From assembly GCA_016788285.1 (NCBI GenBank), contig JAEUSW010000282.1, forward strand, positions 1 through 33,364: 33,364 nucleotides of DNA. Reading direction: 5' to 3'. Positions 23,903-32,160 of this stretch are shown piece by piece; positions within the stretch are counted from its first letter, which is position 1; each line of letters begins with the position of its first letter. The DNA is from Flavobacteriales bacterium (GTDB lineage Bacteria; Bacteroidota; Bacteroidia; Flavobacteriales_F; PHOS-HE28). Made by a program: the position numbers and the translations under genes. The notes beneath the pieces were generated by a model. That model made no database searches, was not told the origin of the DNA, and saw only the letters and a program-made list of their open reading frames with translations.

Positions 23903-25711
23903 TCACCGCAGCACCACGAAGCGCACCGTGGCCATCACCCGCCCGTCGACCACCAGGGAGGCGGTGTGGGCACCGGCCGCGCCGGCATGGTGGTAGGGCA
24001 CGTCCATCCGTCCGGCGGTCAGCCGCAGGGGCAGGCGCCCCACGGCGCGGCCGTCAGCCGTGCGCACCAGGAGGTAGGCCTCGGTCCGTTCCGCAAGCCC
24101 GGGCGGACCGTGCACGGTGAAGAGGGCCTCCTGAAGGAAGGGATCCGGCCGCGGCGGGTCGAGCCAGGTCCACCCGGCGTCGGCCGGAGGCTCCGGCACT
24201 CCGATGCCCCAGCAGTAGAGCCCGTAGGGGAGGTCGTCCACCGGCTGGGGCGGTGTGTCGGCGTCATTGCCTTTCACCTGTTCGCGGGTGAAGGGGCTCA
24301 TCACGCCGTTGCTGTCCACCACGGCCACACTGATGGCGTAGGCCGATCCGCCGATGAGCCCCGGCACCTGGAAGCTGGTGTCCGCCGTGCGGTACACCGC
24401 ATCGAAGTCAGGGCCGCTGTTGGTGCGTCGCACACCGACCCGGTAGGCCATGTGGCCCGGCGCGGGCGTGAAGCTCACGCGCAGGCCGGCAGGTTCGTCG
24501 TGCACCACGAACTCCGGCTCCGCCGGACCGAGCGCCATGAGCGCCGCGGCCATGCCATTGATCAGGGTGTTGCGCTGCAGGTAGTTGAAGTCCACGAAGA
24601 AGCTGTCCACCTGCAGGTCGCCATCGGTGTCCACCCCGAGCACATCGTCGCTCGTGTGCTGGTGATCCGAGTACCACGCGCTGTCCACCGCCGCACTGCC
24701 ATGCTCGTTGGCGCTGGTGAAACGCACGTTGCGGTAGCCCTGGGCCCGGAAGGGCATGTGGTCGCCGCCGCGGCCATCGCGGTCCTCCCGGTCCATCACC
24801 TCCACGGCCATGGGAACGGCCATCTGGTCCTGCAGTTTCTCCTCGTACATCAGGCGCACGGTGCGGGCGAAGGTGCGGTGCGGGGTGGCGATGCCGCCGG
24901 CCGCGAAGAGGCGCACGCGCAGGCTGTCCACCGAGCCGGGCGGCGCGCACGACGGGGCGCTGGAGGTCAGGCCGCACAGCACCCCGCCCACGATATCGTT
25001 GTTCTGCACGGCCTTGATGGCGATGCCTTCCTGCGCGCACCATTGCGCCATGGCCTCGGCGCCCACCAGGCCCTGTTCCTCGCCGGTGGTGAGCATGAAC
25101 ACGAGGGTGTGCCGGAAGCTGTACCGGCTCATCACACGCGCCAGTTCCAGCACCAGCGCCGATCCGCTGCCGTTGTCCTCCATGCCGGGCGCGGGGCAGT
25201 CCACGTCACAATCGCCCGCGCAGCGGCTGTCCAGGTGGGCCTCGATCAACACCAGCTGATGATCGGTGGTGTCGCTGCCGGGCAGCACGGCGAGCACGTT
25301 GCGCCAACCGAAGGCATCACCGCACGACCCGTTGGGCCAGTCGAACTGGAGATAGGCGGGCAGCAGGCGGCCTTCGTTCGCCTGCCCGGAGCGGGCGAAG
25401 TGCGCAAAGGCCCAGCGGCGCGCGGCGCCGATGCCCTGCGTATCGCTCACCGTATCGCTGTACGAATGGCGCGTGTGGAAGCCTTCCAAGGCCTCCAGCG
25501 AGGCGCGCAACGAGTCGGCCTCGAGCGCATGCCGCATCTCGCACAGCATGGTGCCGTGCTCCGTGATGGGGGAGGAGGCCGCGTAGAGCGCGGGGTCGTA
25601 CTGGCCGCGCAGCACCTGCTCCACTTCGGCATCGGTCACCACGATGGTGGTCACCGGTTGTGCCATGGCGGGCAGTGCGGCAAGCAGGAGCAGGGTGGGC
25701 AGGGTACGCAT
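23903..25711 (-). CDS. Secreted M28-family metallopeptidase with fibronectin-like domain and T9SS sorting domain
   Basis: This 602-residue protein has a signal peptide (1-17, ending AMA). The M28 aminopeptidase domain keeps the zinc and catalytic residues: H159 (IEAHLDSR), D179 (GMEDNGSGSALVLEL), E211/E212 (LTTGEEQGLVGAEA), D239 (NNDIVGG) and H352 (DHQHTSDDV). A fibronectin-III-like segment (about 398-480, VSFTPAPGHMAYRVGVRRT) follows. The last ~75 residues (from ALFTVHGPPG to VMATVRFVVLR) resemble a type IX secretion sorting domain of the beta-sandwich type, so export to the cell surface or medium is expected. A run of acidic residues, DTDGDLQVDSFFVD, may bind calcium. Confidence 0.88.
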   Translation of the reverse strand: MRTLPTLLLLAALPAMAQPVTTIVVTDAEVEQVLRGQYDPALYAASSPITEHGTMLCEMRHALEADSLRASLEALEGFHTRHSYSDTVSDTQGIGAARRWAFAHFARSGQANEGRLLPAYLQFDWPNGSCGDAFGWRNVLAVLPGSDTTDHQLVLIEAHLDSRCAGDCDVDCPAPGMEDNGSGSALVLELARVMSRYSFRHTLVFMLTTGEEQGLVGAEAMAQWCAQEGIAIKAVQNNDIVGGVLCGLTSSAPSCAPPGSVDSLRVRLFAAGGIATPHRTFARTVRLMYEEKLQDQMAVPMAVEVMDREDRDGRGGDHMPFRAQGYRNVRFTSANEHGSAAVDSAWYSDHQHTSDDVLGVDTDGDLQVDSFFVDFNYLQRNTLINGMAAALMALGPAEPEFVVHDEPAGLRVSFTPAPGHMAYRVGVRRTNSGPDFDAVYRTADTSFQVPGLIGGSAYAISVAVVDSNGVMSPFTREQVKGNDADTPPQPVDDLPYGLYCWGIGVPEPPADAGWTWLDPPRPDPFLQEALFTVHGPPGLAERTEAYLLVRTADGRAVGRLPLRLTAGRMDVPYHHAGAAGAHTASLVVDGRVMATVRFVVLR

Positions 25712-25726
25712 GGGCGGGATGTGCCG

Positions 25727-25734
25727 AAAAGGTA
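25727..25734 (-). promoter_or_regulatory. Bacteroidota -7-like box for the M28 gene
   Basis: TACCTTTT on the minus strand differs from TAnnTTTG only at the last base and ends 15 bases before the ATG at 25711. Confidence 0.45.
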
Positions 25735-25759
25735 CACCCCGCCCGTCGATGCGTGCCGA

Positions 25760-28180
25760 TCAGCGCCCGCGCGAACGGCTTCCGCCACCACCCGAGGGCG
25801 CACGGCCACCGCCACCAGTGCCACCGCCCGAACGCGAGGGGGCGGGAGCGGACGGCCGTGCCGATCCACCGGGGCGCGCCGGGCTGTAGTTCCGTTGCGG
25901 CGCGCTGGGCCGGGTCGTGGGGGCCGTGCGTTGCGGCGGCGCCACATCGCGCCGCGGGATCGTGGGCTGCGTGCGGTACTGCTGATACGTGCGGTCACGC
26001 TCGATGGCCCGCTGGCGGTCCTGTTGGATGCGGTAAGGGTCCTGCGGCGTAGGCCGTGCTTGGGGCCGTGCCTCGGGCGTCGGGGCCGACCGGGTGCCCG
26101 GTGCGGGCTGCGGGGCCGGCCGGGCCTCCGGCTGTGTCACGGCGGGACGCGTGCGTTCCGTGCTGCCCGTGGACGGCGCCGGCCGCGGGGCGGGCACCTT
26201 CTCCCATGCCTGGCCGGTGTAGCGCTCAGCCGTGCCGTTGGTGCGTCGGTACACGTTGCCGGCCGCATCGGTGAAGTGGTCAGCGGCGGGTTGTTTGCTC
26301 AGGTTCTGCGTCGGGGTCGCACGGGTCACCTGGCTGGCCGTCACGCCCGGCCGTTGGCGCGAAGCGTACAGGCTGTTGGCCGGTGCGGCGGTGCCGGTCG
26401 TGCTGCGGGAGGCGCTCAGCGTGCCGCGATGACCATAGTAGCTGTTCACGGTGCCGTGGCAGCAGGGCGGCACATACTGGCAGGGGCCCCACCAGCCCCA
26501 GCCACCGTAGCCCCAGCCGCCCCAGCCCCAGCCGCCCCAGCCCCAGTTCCAGCCGCCCCAACCCCAGCCCCAGCCCGGACCGTACCAGTTGTAGCCCCAG
26601 CCACCGCCGAAGCCCCAACCGCCCCAGGGGTCGTAGAACATGCCGAAGCCCCAGGTGAAGGGGCGCGGGCGCCAGAACCTCGGCCACGGGTCGTAGTAGA
26701 ACCCGGTGCCGTACACGACCACGCCTCCCTGCACATACGCGCCCATGTAGCCCGGCGTGTAGCCCATGTACACCCAGTCCGGCGTGTGGTCGTAGATGTA
26801 CACGTAGCGCAGGTTGTAGGCCTCGCTGCTGGGCGGGATGTCGTTCACCGCGGCGGGCACTTCGGTGCTCACCATCCATGGACCGTCCGGCGAATCGCTC
26901 TCGAACCAGATGCCGTTGTCGCACGCGTGGTAGCGGCCATTGATGCGCAGCACACTGGTGCTGGCGTTGCGCGCGAGCTCCACGGAGGTGCCCGGCACGG
27001 ATCCGAACTCCGGTGCTCCGGCATAGGTCACCGTGAGGCTCGCGCTGCGGCGGTCCACCTTGGCGGTCTGGGGGATGCGGGCATCGCGCACGGCCTCACG
27101 CGCCGCCGGTGTGCCCGCCACATGCGCCAGCACCGCATCCTTCTTGCTGCCTTCGGGAATGGCCTGGAAATCGCGCGGCAGGTCGGCCGACGGCACGAAG
27201 GTCCAAGCCCCGCTGCGCAGATCGCTCGTGCGATACCAGCGACCGCTCAACAGCGCATAGTGCTGCTGCGTGGCGATCTCCAGGAACAGATTGCGATCGG
27301 TGTTCATGACGGCCAGCAGGCCGGTGTTCTCCACGGGCTCGTACTGGGGCGGTCCGTCCAGGTCCAGCAGTTCGGCCGGTGTGGTGCGCATGACGATCAC
27401 GGGCACCTGGCCATCCGCCCCGGCGGAGGAGGTGAGCGCCGCGCTGTCGCCGGCCTTCGCCGCCAGTTCGCGCAGCACCTGGGGCACGTCGCGCTGCACG
27501 CTCCAGGGGCCCTCCAACGCGGTGCTCCGGTACCAGAGGCCCGAGCCGTAGAGGTAGTGTTGTCCGTTGTGGCGCAGCACCAGGAAGGGGGTGTTGGACA
27601 CGCGCTCCACCCGCGCCGCCTTGGCCGAGCGGTACACCGGGTCCTCCGTATCGGGCACGTCGTCCAGCGTTTCATAGCGCGGCGCACCGTCGATGAAGAG
27701 CAGGGCGCTCGGCGACTCGGTGTAGATGATCTCCGGAGCGTCGTTGTTCAGGCCGTCCTCGCGGGAGCGTTCATCCTCCAACGCGGCCACCAGCAGGTCC
27801 ATGCTGAGCTGCGGGGTGCGCTTGGGGACCTCGGCGCTCAAGGTGGTGCGCAGGCGAAGCAGTTCGCCCTCGTCGGTGATGCCCGGGAAGCGCGCGTCGG
27901 TGACGCTGAAGGCCACCAGGCGGCCCATCCGGTTGCCACGGTCCATCTCCAGCATGCCGTCACCCCACACGGCGCCGAACACGGCGGCCTTGTCCGCGGG
28001 ACGCTTCACGGCCACGGCCATGCGCGCAGCGAAGTGGTTGCCCGAAAGACGCTCGGGCTGGGGGGCGAACACCTGGTACTCGGTGCCTTCCGCGGTGAAT
28101 CGGAGCGGCCATTCCTCCTGCGCGATCAGCGGGGCGGCGGCCATCAGGCCGGCGATCCCCAGGGAGCGGAACATGTTCAT
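25760..28180 (-). CDS. Secreted or surface protein with WYRS-GPW repeats and a Gly/Trp-rich tract
   Basis: This 806-residue protein has a signal peptide (about 1-20). A mixed alpha/beta region fills residues 20-200. Three copies of a short module end in G-x-W-[YF]-x-S/T-x4-G-[PA]-W: LYGSGLWYRSTALEGPW (about 208), LLSGRWYRTSDLRSGAW (about 312) and CDNGIWFESDSPDGPW (about 418). A conserved block follows (YVYIYDHTPDWVYMGYTPGY), then a tract of almost only Gly and Trp with some Tyr/Asn (about 514-568), and a Pro/Arg/Gln/Thr-rich disordered tail to the basic GGGGSRSRGR end. From memory, similar proteins are auto-labelled carbohydrate-binding family V/XII, without proven function. It could be an adhesive or cell-wall-associated surface protein. 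Confidence 0.8.
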   Translation of the reverse strand: MNMFRSLGIAGLMAAAPLIAQEEWPLRFTAEGTEYQVFAPQPERLSGNHFAARMAVAVKRPADKAAVFGAVWGDGMLEMDRGNRMGRLVAFSVTDARFPGITDEGELLRLRTTLSAEVPKRTPQLSMDLLVAALEDERSREDGLNNDAPEIIYTESPSALLFIDGAPRYETLDDVPDTEDPVYRSAKAARVERVSNTPFLVLRHNGQHYLYGSGLWYRSTALEGPWSVQRDVPQVLRELAAKAGDSAALTSSAGADGQVPVIVMRTTPAELLDLDGPPQYEPVENTGLLAVMNTDRNLFLEIATQQHYALLSGRWYRTSDLRSGAWTFVPSADLPRDFQAIPEGSKKDAVLAHVAGTPAAREAVRDARIPQTAKVDRRSASLTVTYAGAPEFGSVPGTSVELARNASTSVLRINGRYHACDNGIWFESDSPDGPWMVSTEVPAAVNDIPPSSEAYNLRYVYIYDHTPDWVYMGYTPGYMGAYVQGGVVVYGTGFYYDPWPRFWRPRPFTWGFGMFYDPWGGWGFGGGWGYNWYGPGWGWGWGGWNWGWGGWGWGGWGYGGWGWWGPCQYVPPCCHGTVNSYYGHRGTLSASRSTTGTAAPANSLYASRQRPGVTASQVTRATPTQNLSKQPAADHFTDAAGNVYRRTNGTAERYTGQAWEKVPAPRPAPSTGSTERTRPAVTQPEARPAPQPAPGTRSAPTPEARPQARPTPQDPYRIQQDRQRAIERDRTYQQYRTQPTIPRRDVAPPQRTAPTTRPSAPQRNYSPARPGGSARPSAPAPSRSGGGTGGGGRAPSGGGGSRSRGR
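26487..26634 (-). repeat. Low-complexity GGCTGGGGC repeat tract coding for Gly/Trp
   Basis: Read on the minus strand, variants of GGCTGGGGC recur many times and encode the Gly-Trp tract. The tract contains repeated runs of four G separated by 2-5 bases, and such imperfect tandem repeats are prone to slippage. Within it, 26556-26576 has four G runs with two-base loops, a strong G-quadruplex pattern. Confidence 0.8.
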
Positions 28181-28257
28181 CGCTGCTGGACCATTGGACG
28201 GGTCCTGACAAGGAATGTCAAATACCCTGCCGGAACCATGCGGCGTGTCAGGGGAAC

Positions 28258-28290
28258 GAAAAACCCCGCGTCCCGGGCGGGACGCGGGGT
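28258..28290 (-). terminator. Rho-independent terminator of the barrel gene
   Basis: A perfect 12-base stem (28263-28274 with 28279-28290) encloses a 4-base loop. On the minus strand it is followed by five T (28263-28259). It begins 20 bases past the stop codon at 28311, giving a textbook intrinsic terminator for the barrel protein gene and insulating the 806-aa gene downstream. Confidence 0.9.
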
Positions 28291-28310
28291 CCGTTCATGA
28301 TCCCCGGCGG

Positions 28311-28925
28311 TCAGTCGTTCCGGTCGTCGTCGCCGAAGTTCAGGCCCACCGTCAACCCGTAGGTGAGGTAGCGCGAGCCGATGTCCTTCACACGGATGTT
28401 GTCGCTGAACACGCGGCTCAAGCCGAAGCTCACGCTGGGCTCCAGGGTGAACAGGCCCATGTCGAAGCCCAGGCCGGCATCGACGTTGAAGGAGCCGTTA
28501 TTGAAGTCGCCCTTGTTCCAGCCGATGTTATCGTCCCGGTCGTCCACGCTCAGCAGCACGTCATACGTGGGGCCCACGAAGAAGCGCAGGTCGAACTGGT
28601 AGCTATCGACGATGCGGTAGCCGCCGAGCAGCTTCAGGCGCAGGTTGGTGCGGATGATGTCGCCCTCGGCCACCACGGAGTCGTTGAGCGTGGTCTTCAC
28701 CGCGGTGACGTTGCGGCCGAAGAACACACCCGGTTGGATGTACGCGCGGTTCCCGATGCGGAGGTCGGTGCCCACCTGCCAGCCCACCGTGCCACGGAAT
28801 TCCACATTGGGGTCGTCGTCGGTGAGGTGCTGATAGGTGAGGCCCAACTGCGGGTTCACTTGGAGCTGGGCGGAGGCCGCACCGGCCAGGGGCACAAGGG
28901 CGGCGATGAGCAGAAGCTTTTTCAT
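28311..28925 (-). CDS. Small outer-membrane beta-barrel protein (PorT/OmpW-like)
   Basis: This 204-residue protein has a clear signal peptide (MKKLLLIAALVPLAGAASAQ, cleavage after about residue 20). The remainder alternates hydrophobic and polar residues in many short strands with aromatic girdle residues, for example YIQPGVFFGRNV, LRLKLLGGYRIVDSY and FTLEPSVSFGLSRVF, and ends in a strand (YLTYGLTVGLNFGDDDRND) as in Bacteroidota porin-like barrels. It is likely an eight-stranded barrel. Function is unknown. It follows the SOUL gene by 51 bases and ends in a strong terminator. Confidence 0.82.
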   Translation of the reverse strand: MKKLLLIAALVPLAGAASAQLQVNPQLGLTYQHLTDDDPNVEFRGTVGWQVGTDLRIGNRAYIQPGVFFGRNVTAVKTTLNDSVVAEGDIIRTNLRLKLLGGYRIVDSYQFDLRFFVGPTYDVLLSVDDRDDNIGWNKGDFNNGSFNVDAGLGFDMGLFTLEPSVSFGLSRVFSDNIRVKDIGSRYLTYGLTVGLNFGDDDRND

Positions 28926-28976
28926 GGCGTTGGCTGTTGCCGCCCCGCTGTTTTCAAGCCGCGTGCCAAAGCCGGC

Positions 28977-29582
28977 TCAGCCCTGGCCGTCAGTGCGTTC
29001 CACGGCGACCCCCACCTCGTTGCGGCGCCCCAACAGCTGCCACGGCGGGTCGTACCCCATCACCACGGGCGGGCCGATCGCCCGCCACGGCGAGCCCGCC
29101 AGTGCACGGTGCAGGCGCTCCACCTCACGGGCGATGCGTGCGTCGGTGGCCCGGCCGCCGAAGCGCACGCAGGCCATGCGTGTCGACGGACGCTCCAGCA
29201 CGAGCACCGTGGGGTCATCGGGCACCGGCAGGTCATGGTCCGTGCGGCCACCGGGCATGCCGAAGTACACCGTGTAGCCCCGGTCGCCCTGCTCCAGCGT
29301 CACCGGGGCCGTCATGGCGATGCGTTCCTCCAGGTCATTGCCGCCGAAGATGTAGCGGGCCAGGCGGCGGAAGCCCATCGGAGCGGCCTCGGCGTAGCGA
29401 GCGTTGAGCGTGTGGTGACCCACGGCCCAATGGGGTGGGTACGCGCGCACCTCAAGGTCCCTCAAGCGCTCCACCACGCGATACGGGACCTGCTCCACGC
29501 GGCGCACCGCCCAGAGGCTCACCAGCTGCGCCACCAGGAACAGCACGGTCGCCCCGACGGCGATGAGCAGGGTCCACTTCAT
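28977..29582 (-). CDS. SOUL/HBP-family heme-binding-like protein, membrane-anchored
   Basis: This 201-residue protein begins with an N-terminal membrane segment (about 4-24, ATVLFLVAQLVSLWAV), then a SOUL domain: YRVVERLRDLEVRAYPPHW, GFRRLARYIFGGNDLEERIA-type helix with MTAPVTLEQG, and a C-terminal YDPPWQLLGRRNEVGVAVE, all hallmarks of this family. SOUL/HBP proteins bind heme or tetrapyrroles in some organisms, while bacterial members are little studied. The hydrophobic start suggests anchoring to the inner membrane with the domain outside. It is transcribed divergently from the YhiN-like gene. Confidence 0.9.
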   Translation of the reverse strand: MKWTLLIAVGATVLFLVAQLVSLWAVRRVEQVPYRVVERLRDLEVRAYPPHWAVGHHTLNARYAEAAPMGFRRLARYIFGGNDLEERIAMTAPVTLEQGDRGYTVYFGMPGGRTDHDLPVPDDPTVLVLERPSTRMACVRFGGRATDARIAREVERLHRALAGSPWRAIGPPVVMGYDPPWQLLGRRNEVGVAVERTDGQG

Positions 29583-29599
29583 GGCAGGGGAACAACACA

Positions 29600-29622
29600 G
29601 CCGTGCGCAACGTTCGCACGGC
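29600..29622. promoter_or_regulatory. Inverted repeat between divergent SOUL and YhiN genes
   Basis: GCCGTGCG (29600-29607) and CGCACGGC (29615-29622) are perfect inverted arms around a 7-base centre that contains AACGTT. The element ends two bases before the GATCTTCG box, a suitable place for a dimeric operator serving either or both divergent genes. Confidence 0.45.
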
Positions 29623-29623
29623 C

Positions 29624-29631
29624 GATCTTCG
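29624..29631 (+). promoter_or_regulatory. Weak -7-like box for the YhiN-family gene
   Basis: GATCTTCG differs from TAnnTTTG at two bases but sits in the same place, 4 bases before the ATG at 29636, as stronger boxes elsewhere in the window. Confidence 0.3.
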
Positions 29632-29635
29632 CCGC

Positions 29636-30871
29636 ATGCCGAGGGCCGAGCGGGAACGACCGGTGGTGGTGATCGGGGGCGGTGCGGCCGGGCACATGGC
29701 CGCCATCGCCGCGGCCGCGCACGGCGCTTCCGTCCTGCTTCTGGAAGGCAGCGACAAGCTGCTGGCCAAGGTGCGCATCAGCGGTGGCGGGCGCTGCAAC
29801 GTGACCCACGCCTGCCCGGAGCCGGCGCGGCTCGCGCGTCATTACCCCCGCGGCGGGTCCTTCCTGCGGAAGGTCTTCGGCGTCTTCGGCCAGCCGCTCA
29901 CGGTGGCCTGGTTCGCCGAGCACGGCGTGCGGCTGCACACCGAGGTCGACGGGCGGATGTTCCCCACCACCAACGATTCGCGCACGGTGATCGACGCGCT
30001 CACGCATGCGGCGCAGCGCGCCGGTGTCGACACCCGCCTGCAGCACCCGGTGCGCGGCCTGGACCCGGTGGAAGGCGGTTGGCGGCTCACCGGGACCTTC
30101 GGCAGCATGGACGCGGCCGCGGTGGTGGTGGCCACCGGGGGTGAGCCCAAGCTGGAAGGCTTCCAGTGGCTGCAGCGCCTCGGGCATCGCGTGATCCCCC
30201 CCGTGCCGTCGCTCTTCACCTTCAACATCCCCGACGCGGGCCTGCGCGGCTTGATGGGCGTGGCCGCCGGACCGGTGCGGGTGCGCCTCGCCGGAATGGG
30301 CCTGGAGGCCATCGGGCCCGTGCTGATCACGCACTGGGGCCTCAGCGGACCGGCGGTGCTGCGCCTCAGCGCCTTCGGGGCACGGGCCCTCCACGAGCGT
30401 GGCTACCGGTACACCGTGCTCGTGGACTGGACCGGAGGAGCAGGGGAGGCCGCCGTGGTGCAGGCGCTCGATCGGGCCATCGCCGACCACCCGCGGAAAC
30501 GCGTGGTGAACACACCGCTCTTCGGCCTTGCCGCGCGCCTGTGGACCCACCTCACCCAGGTCGCTGAGCTCGCGGAGGACAAGCCTTGGGACGAGCTGGG
30601 CCGCCGCGGGCGCGACAAGCTCGTGGCCGTGCTCACCAACCACACCTTCCACGCCCAGGGGAAGACCACCTTCAAGGAGGAGTTCGTCACCGCCGGCGGC
30701 ATCGACCTGGCGCAGGTGGACCCGCACACCATGGAAAGCCGCGTGGCCCCCGGGCTCCACTTCGCCGGCGAGGTGCTCGACATCGACGGCATCACCGGCG
30801 GGTTTAACTTCCAGGCCGCGTGGAGCACCGGCCACGTCGCGGGCCGCCATGCCGCCCAGCGCGCCCGCTGA
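29636..30871 (+). CDS. NAD(P)/FAD-dependent oxidoreductase, YhiN/HI0933 family
   Basis: This 411-residue flavoprotein starts at ATG 29636. A GTG at 29603 in frame is possible but lies inside the inverted repeat. The FAD-binding loop VVVIGGGAAGHMAAIAAAAH (about 10-29) and KVRISGGGRCNVTHA (family signature) are clear. So are VVVATGG, then LITHWGLSGPAVLRLSAF, and the closing GLHFAGEVLDIDGITGGFNF. Family members are uncharacterised or BaiN-like reductases with broad assigned roles. The physiological substrate is unknown. Length fits the family, with a normal C-terminal ending QAAWSTGHVAG. Confidence 0.92.
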   Translation: MPRAERERPVVVIGGGAAGHMAAIAAAAHGASVLLLEGSDKLLAKVRISGGGRCNVTHACPEPARLARHYPRGGSFLRKVFGVFGQPLTVAWFAEHGVRLHTEVDGRMFPTTNDSRTVIDALTHAAQRAGVDTRLQHPVRGLDPVEGGWRLTGTFGSMDAAAVVVATGGEPKLEGFQWLQRLGHRVIPPVPSLFTFNIPDAGLRGLMGVAAGPVRVRLAGMGLEAIGPVLITHWGLSGPAVLRLSAFGARALHERGYRYTVLVDWTGGAGEAAVVQALDRAIADHPRKRVVNTPLFGLAARLWTHLTQVAELAEDKPWDELGRRGRDKLVAVLTNHTFHAQGKTTFKEEFVTAGGIDLAQVDPHTMESRVAPGLHFAGEVLDIDGITGGFNFQAAWSTGHVAGRHAAQRAR

Positions 30872-30900
30872 ACCGTTCCATCCTGCGACACGTTCTCCCC

Positions 30901-32151
30901 ATGATGAGCACCTTCCGGACCGCCATCGTTCTCTGCGCCATCGTGCCGGCCTTCGGCGCGTCGGTGAACGCCCAGTCCACCTACCGCATGGACGCCGCGC
31001 AATTGCTGCAGCAGGGCGACATCGAGCTGCGGCTGGGCAACAGCGAGCGGGCGCTGCAGCATTACACCAATGCCATCCAGACCGACCCCGGCTATGGCGA
31101 CGCGTACATGAAGCGGGCGAGCCTCTACCAGCGGCTCGGCATGTACACCGGAGCGCTGCAGGACATGGACAAGGCGCTCGAACTGAACCCGTACTCGGGG
31201 CACATCCTGGACCGGCGGGCGCGGCTGAAGGTGCTGATGACCGATTACAAGGGCGCGGAGGAGGACCGCGACCGGGCGGTATCGCTGGCGCCCTATGACA
31301 CGCTGATCCAGGAGCACCGTGCGGACGAGCAGCTGTTGATGCATGAGCCGCTGAAGGCCATCCGCAGCCTGTCCGTGATGCTGGGCCGCACGCCGAACGA
31401 CCCCTGGCTGCACCTGAAGAAGGCCCTGGCCCATCTGCAGGCCGAGCAGCCGGTGGAAGCGCTGGATGAAGCGGCCGTGGCCCTGACGCTGGACAGCACC
31501 CTGGCCATCGCCCACGACCTGCGTGGCCTGGCTTACGAGCGGTTGGGCCGGTCGGAGGAGGCCTTCGCCGCCTATGACCGCGCCGTGCGCCTTGACCCGG
31601 GCTTCGCGATGGCGTGGTTCAACCGCGGCCGGGCCCATCGCGCCGCCGGGCGCAGCGCCGCCGCCGAGGCCGACCTCGACAGCGCGCTGGCCCGTGCCGC
31701 CGACCTGCCGCAGGTGTGGTTCGAGCGCGCCCTTGTGCGCAAGGAGCTCGGCGACATGGAAGGGGCCCTGCAGGACCAGAGCCGCGTGATCGGCCTGTCG
31801 CCCGGCACCATGGAGGCCCTGTTCAACCGCAGCTTCGCCCGCAAGCAGCTCGGCGATCATGTGGGCGCGCTGTATGATGCCGAACAGGCCATCGCCCTGC
31901 GACCGGACGACCCCGACGCGTGGGACCTCAAGGGCAGCATCCACCTGCTGCTGGGGGAGCACAGCGAGGCCATCGCCCATTATGATCGCGCCATCCAGCT
32001 GGACCCGAACGCTGCACAGCCGCACTACAACAAAGGCATCGCCCTGGTGATGGCCTACCAGCTGTACGAAGGCTGCCGCGAACTGCACCGGAGCCAGGAG
32101 CTCGGCGCGGCCAAGGCGGCCGAGGCCATCCGCTATTTCTGCGCGTTCTAG
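30901..32151 (+). CDS. Secreted TPR-repeat protein
   Basis: This 416-residue protein starts at ATG 30901 (a second ATG at 30904 is equally possible). A signal peptide (about 1-24, ending VNAQS) is followed by about eleven tetratricopeptide repeats of 34 residues spanning the rest, with typical A-x-Y-x-R-A and A-L-x2-D-x-A-I-x-L-x-P patterns, for example WFNRGRAHRAAGRSAAAEA and AWDLKGSIHLLLGEHSEAI. It would be a protein-interaction scaffold in the periplasm. No enzymatic domain or membrane anchor is seen. No promoter box is obvious in the 29-base gap after the YhiN gene, so it may share its transcript. Confidence 0.92.
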   Translation: MMSTFRTAIVLCAIVPAFGASVNAQSTYRMDAAQLLQQGDIELRLGNSERALQHYTNAIQTDPGYGDAYMKRASLYQRLGMYTGALQDMDKALELNPYSGHILDRRARLKVLMTDYKGAEEDRDRAVSLAPYDTLIQEHRADEQLLMHEPLKAIRSLSVMLGRTPNDPWLHLKKALAHLQAEQPVEALDEAAVALTLDSTLAIAHDLRGLAYERLGRSEEAFAAYDRAVRLDPGFAMAWFNRGRAHRAAGRSAAAEADLDSALARAADLPQVWFERALVRKELGDMEGALQDQSRVIGLSPGTMEALFNRSFARKQLGDHVGALYDAEQAIALRPDDPDAWDLKGSIHLLLGEHSEAIAHYDRAIQLDPNAAQPHYNKGIALVMAYQLYEGCRELHRSQELGAAKAAEAIRYFCAF

Positions 32152-32160
32152 GCCTCCGCC

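Noticed and set aside
26487..26634. CRISPR-like or satellite repeat
   Set aside because: The repeats are in-frame, imperfect and encode Gly/Trp; there are no unique spacers and no cas genes.
28181..28257. Promoter box for the 806-residue protein
   Set aside because: A GGTATTTG sequence exists on the minus strand but matches the -7 consensus only in its second half, so it was not listed as a feature.
23966..28300. A 1444-codon open frame on the plus strand
   Set aside because: It is antisense to the M28 and Gly/Trp genes, is made of His/Ala/Gly/Arg-rich low-complexity sequence, and shows no family motif. Long antisense frames are expected in DNA this GC-rich.
29603..29635. GTG start for the YhiN-family protein
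   Set aside because: It lies within the inverted repeat and upstream of the likely promoter box, and adds only residues outside the FAD-binding fold.
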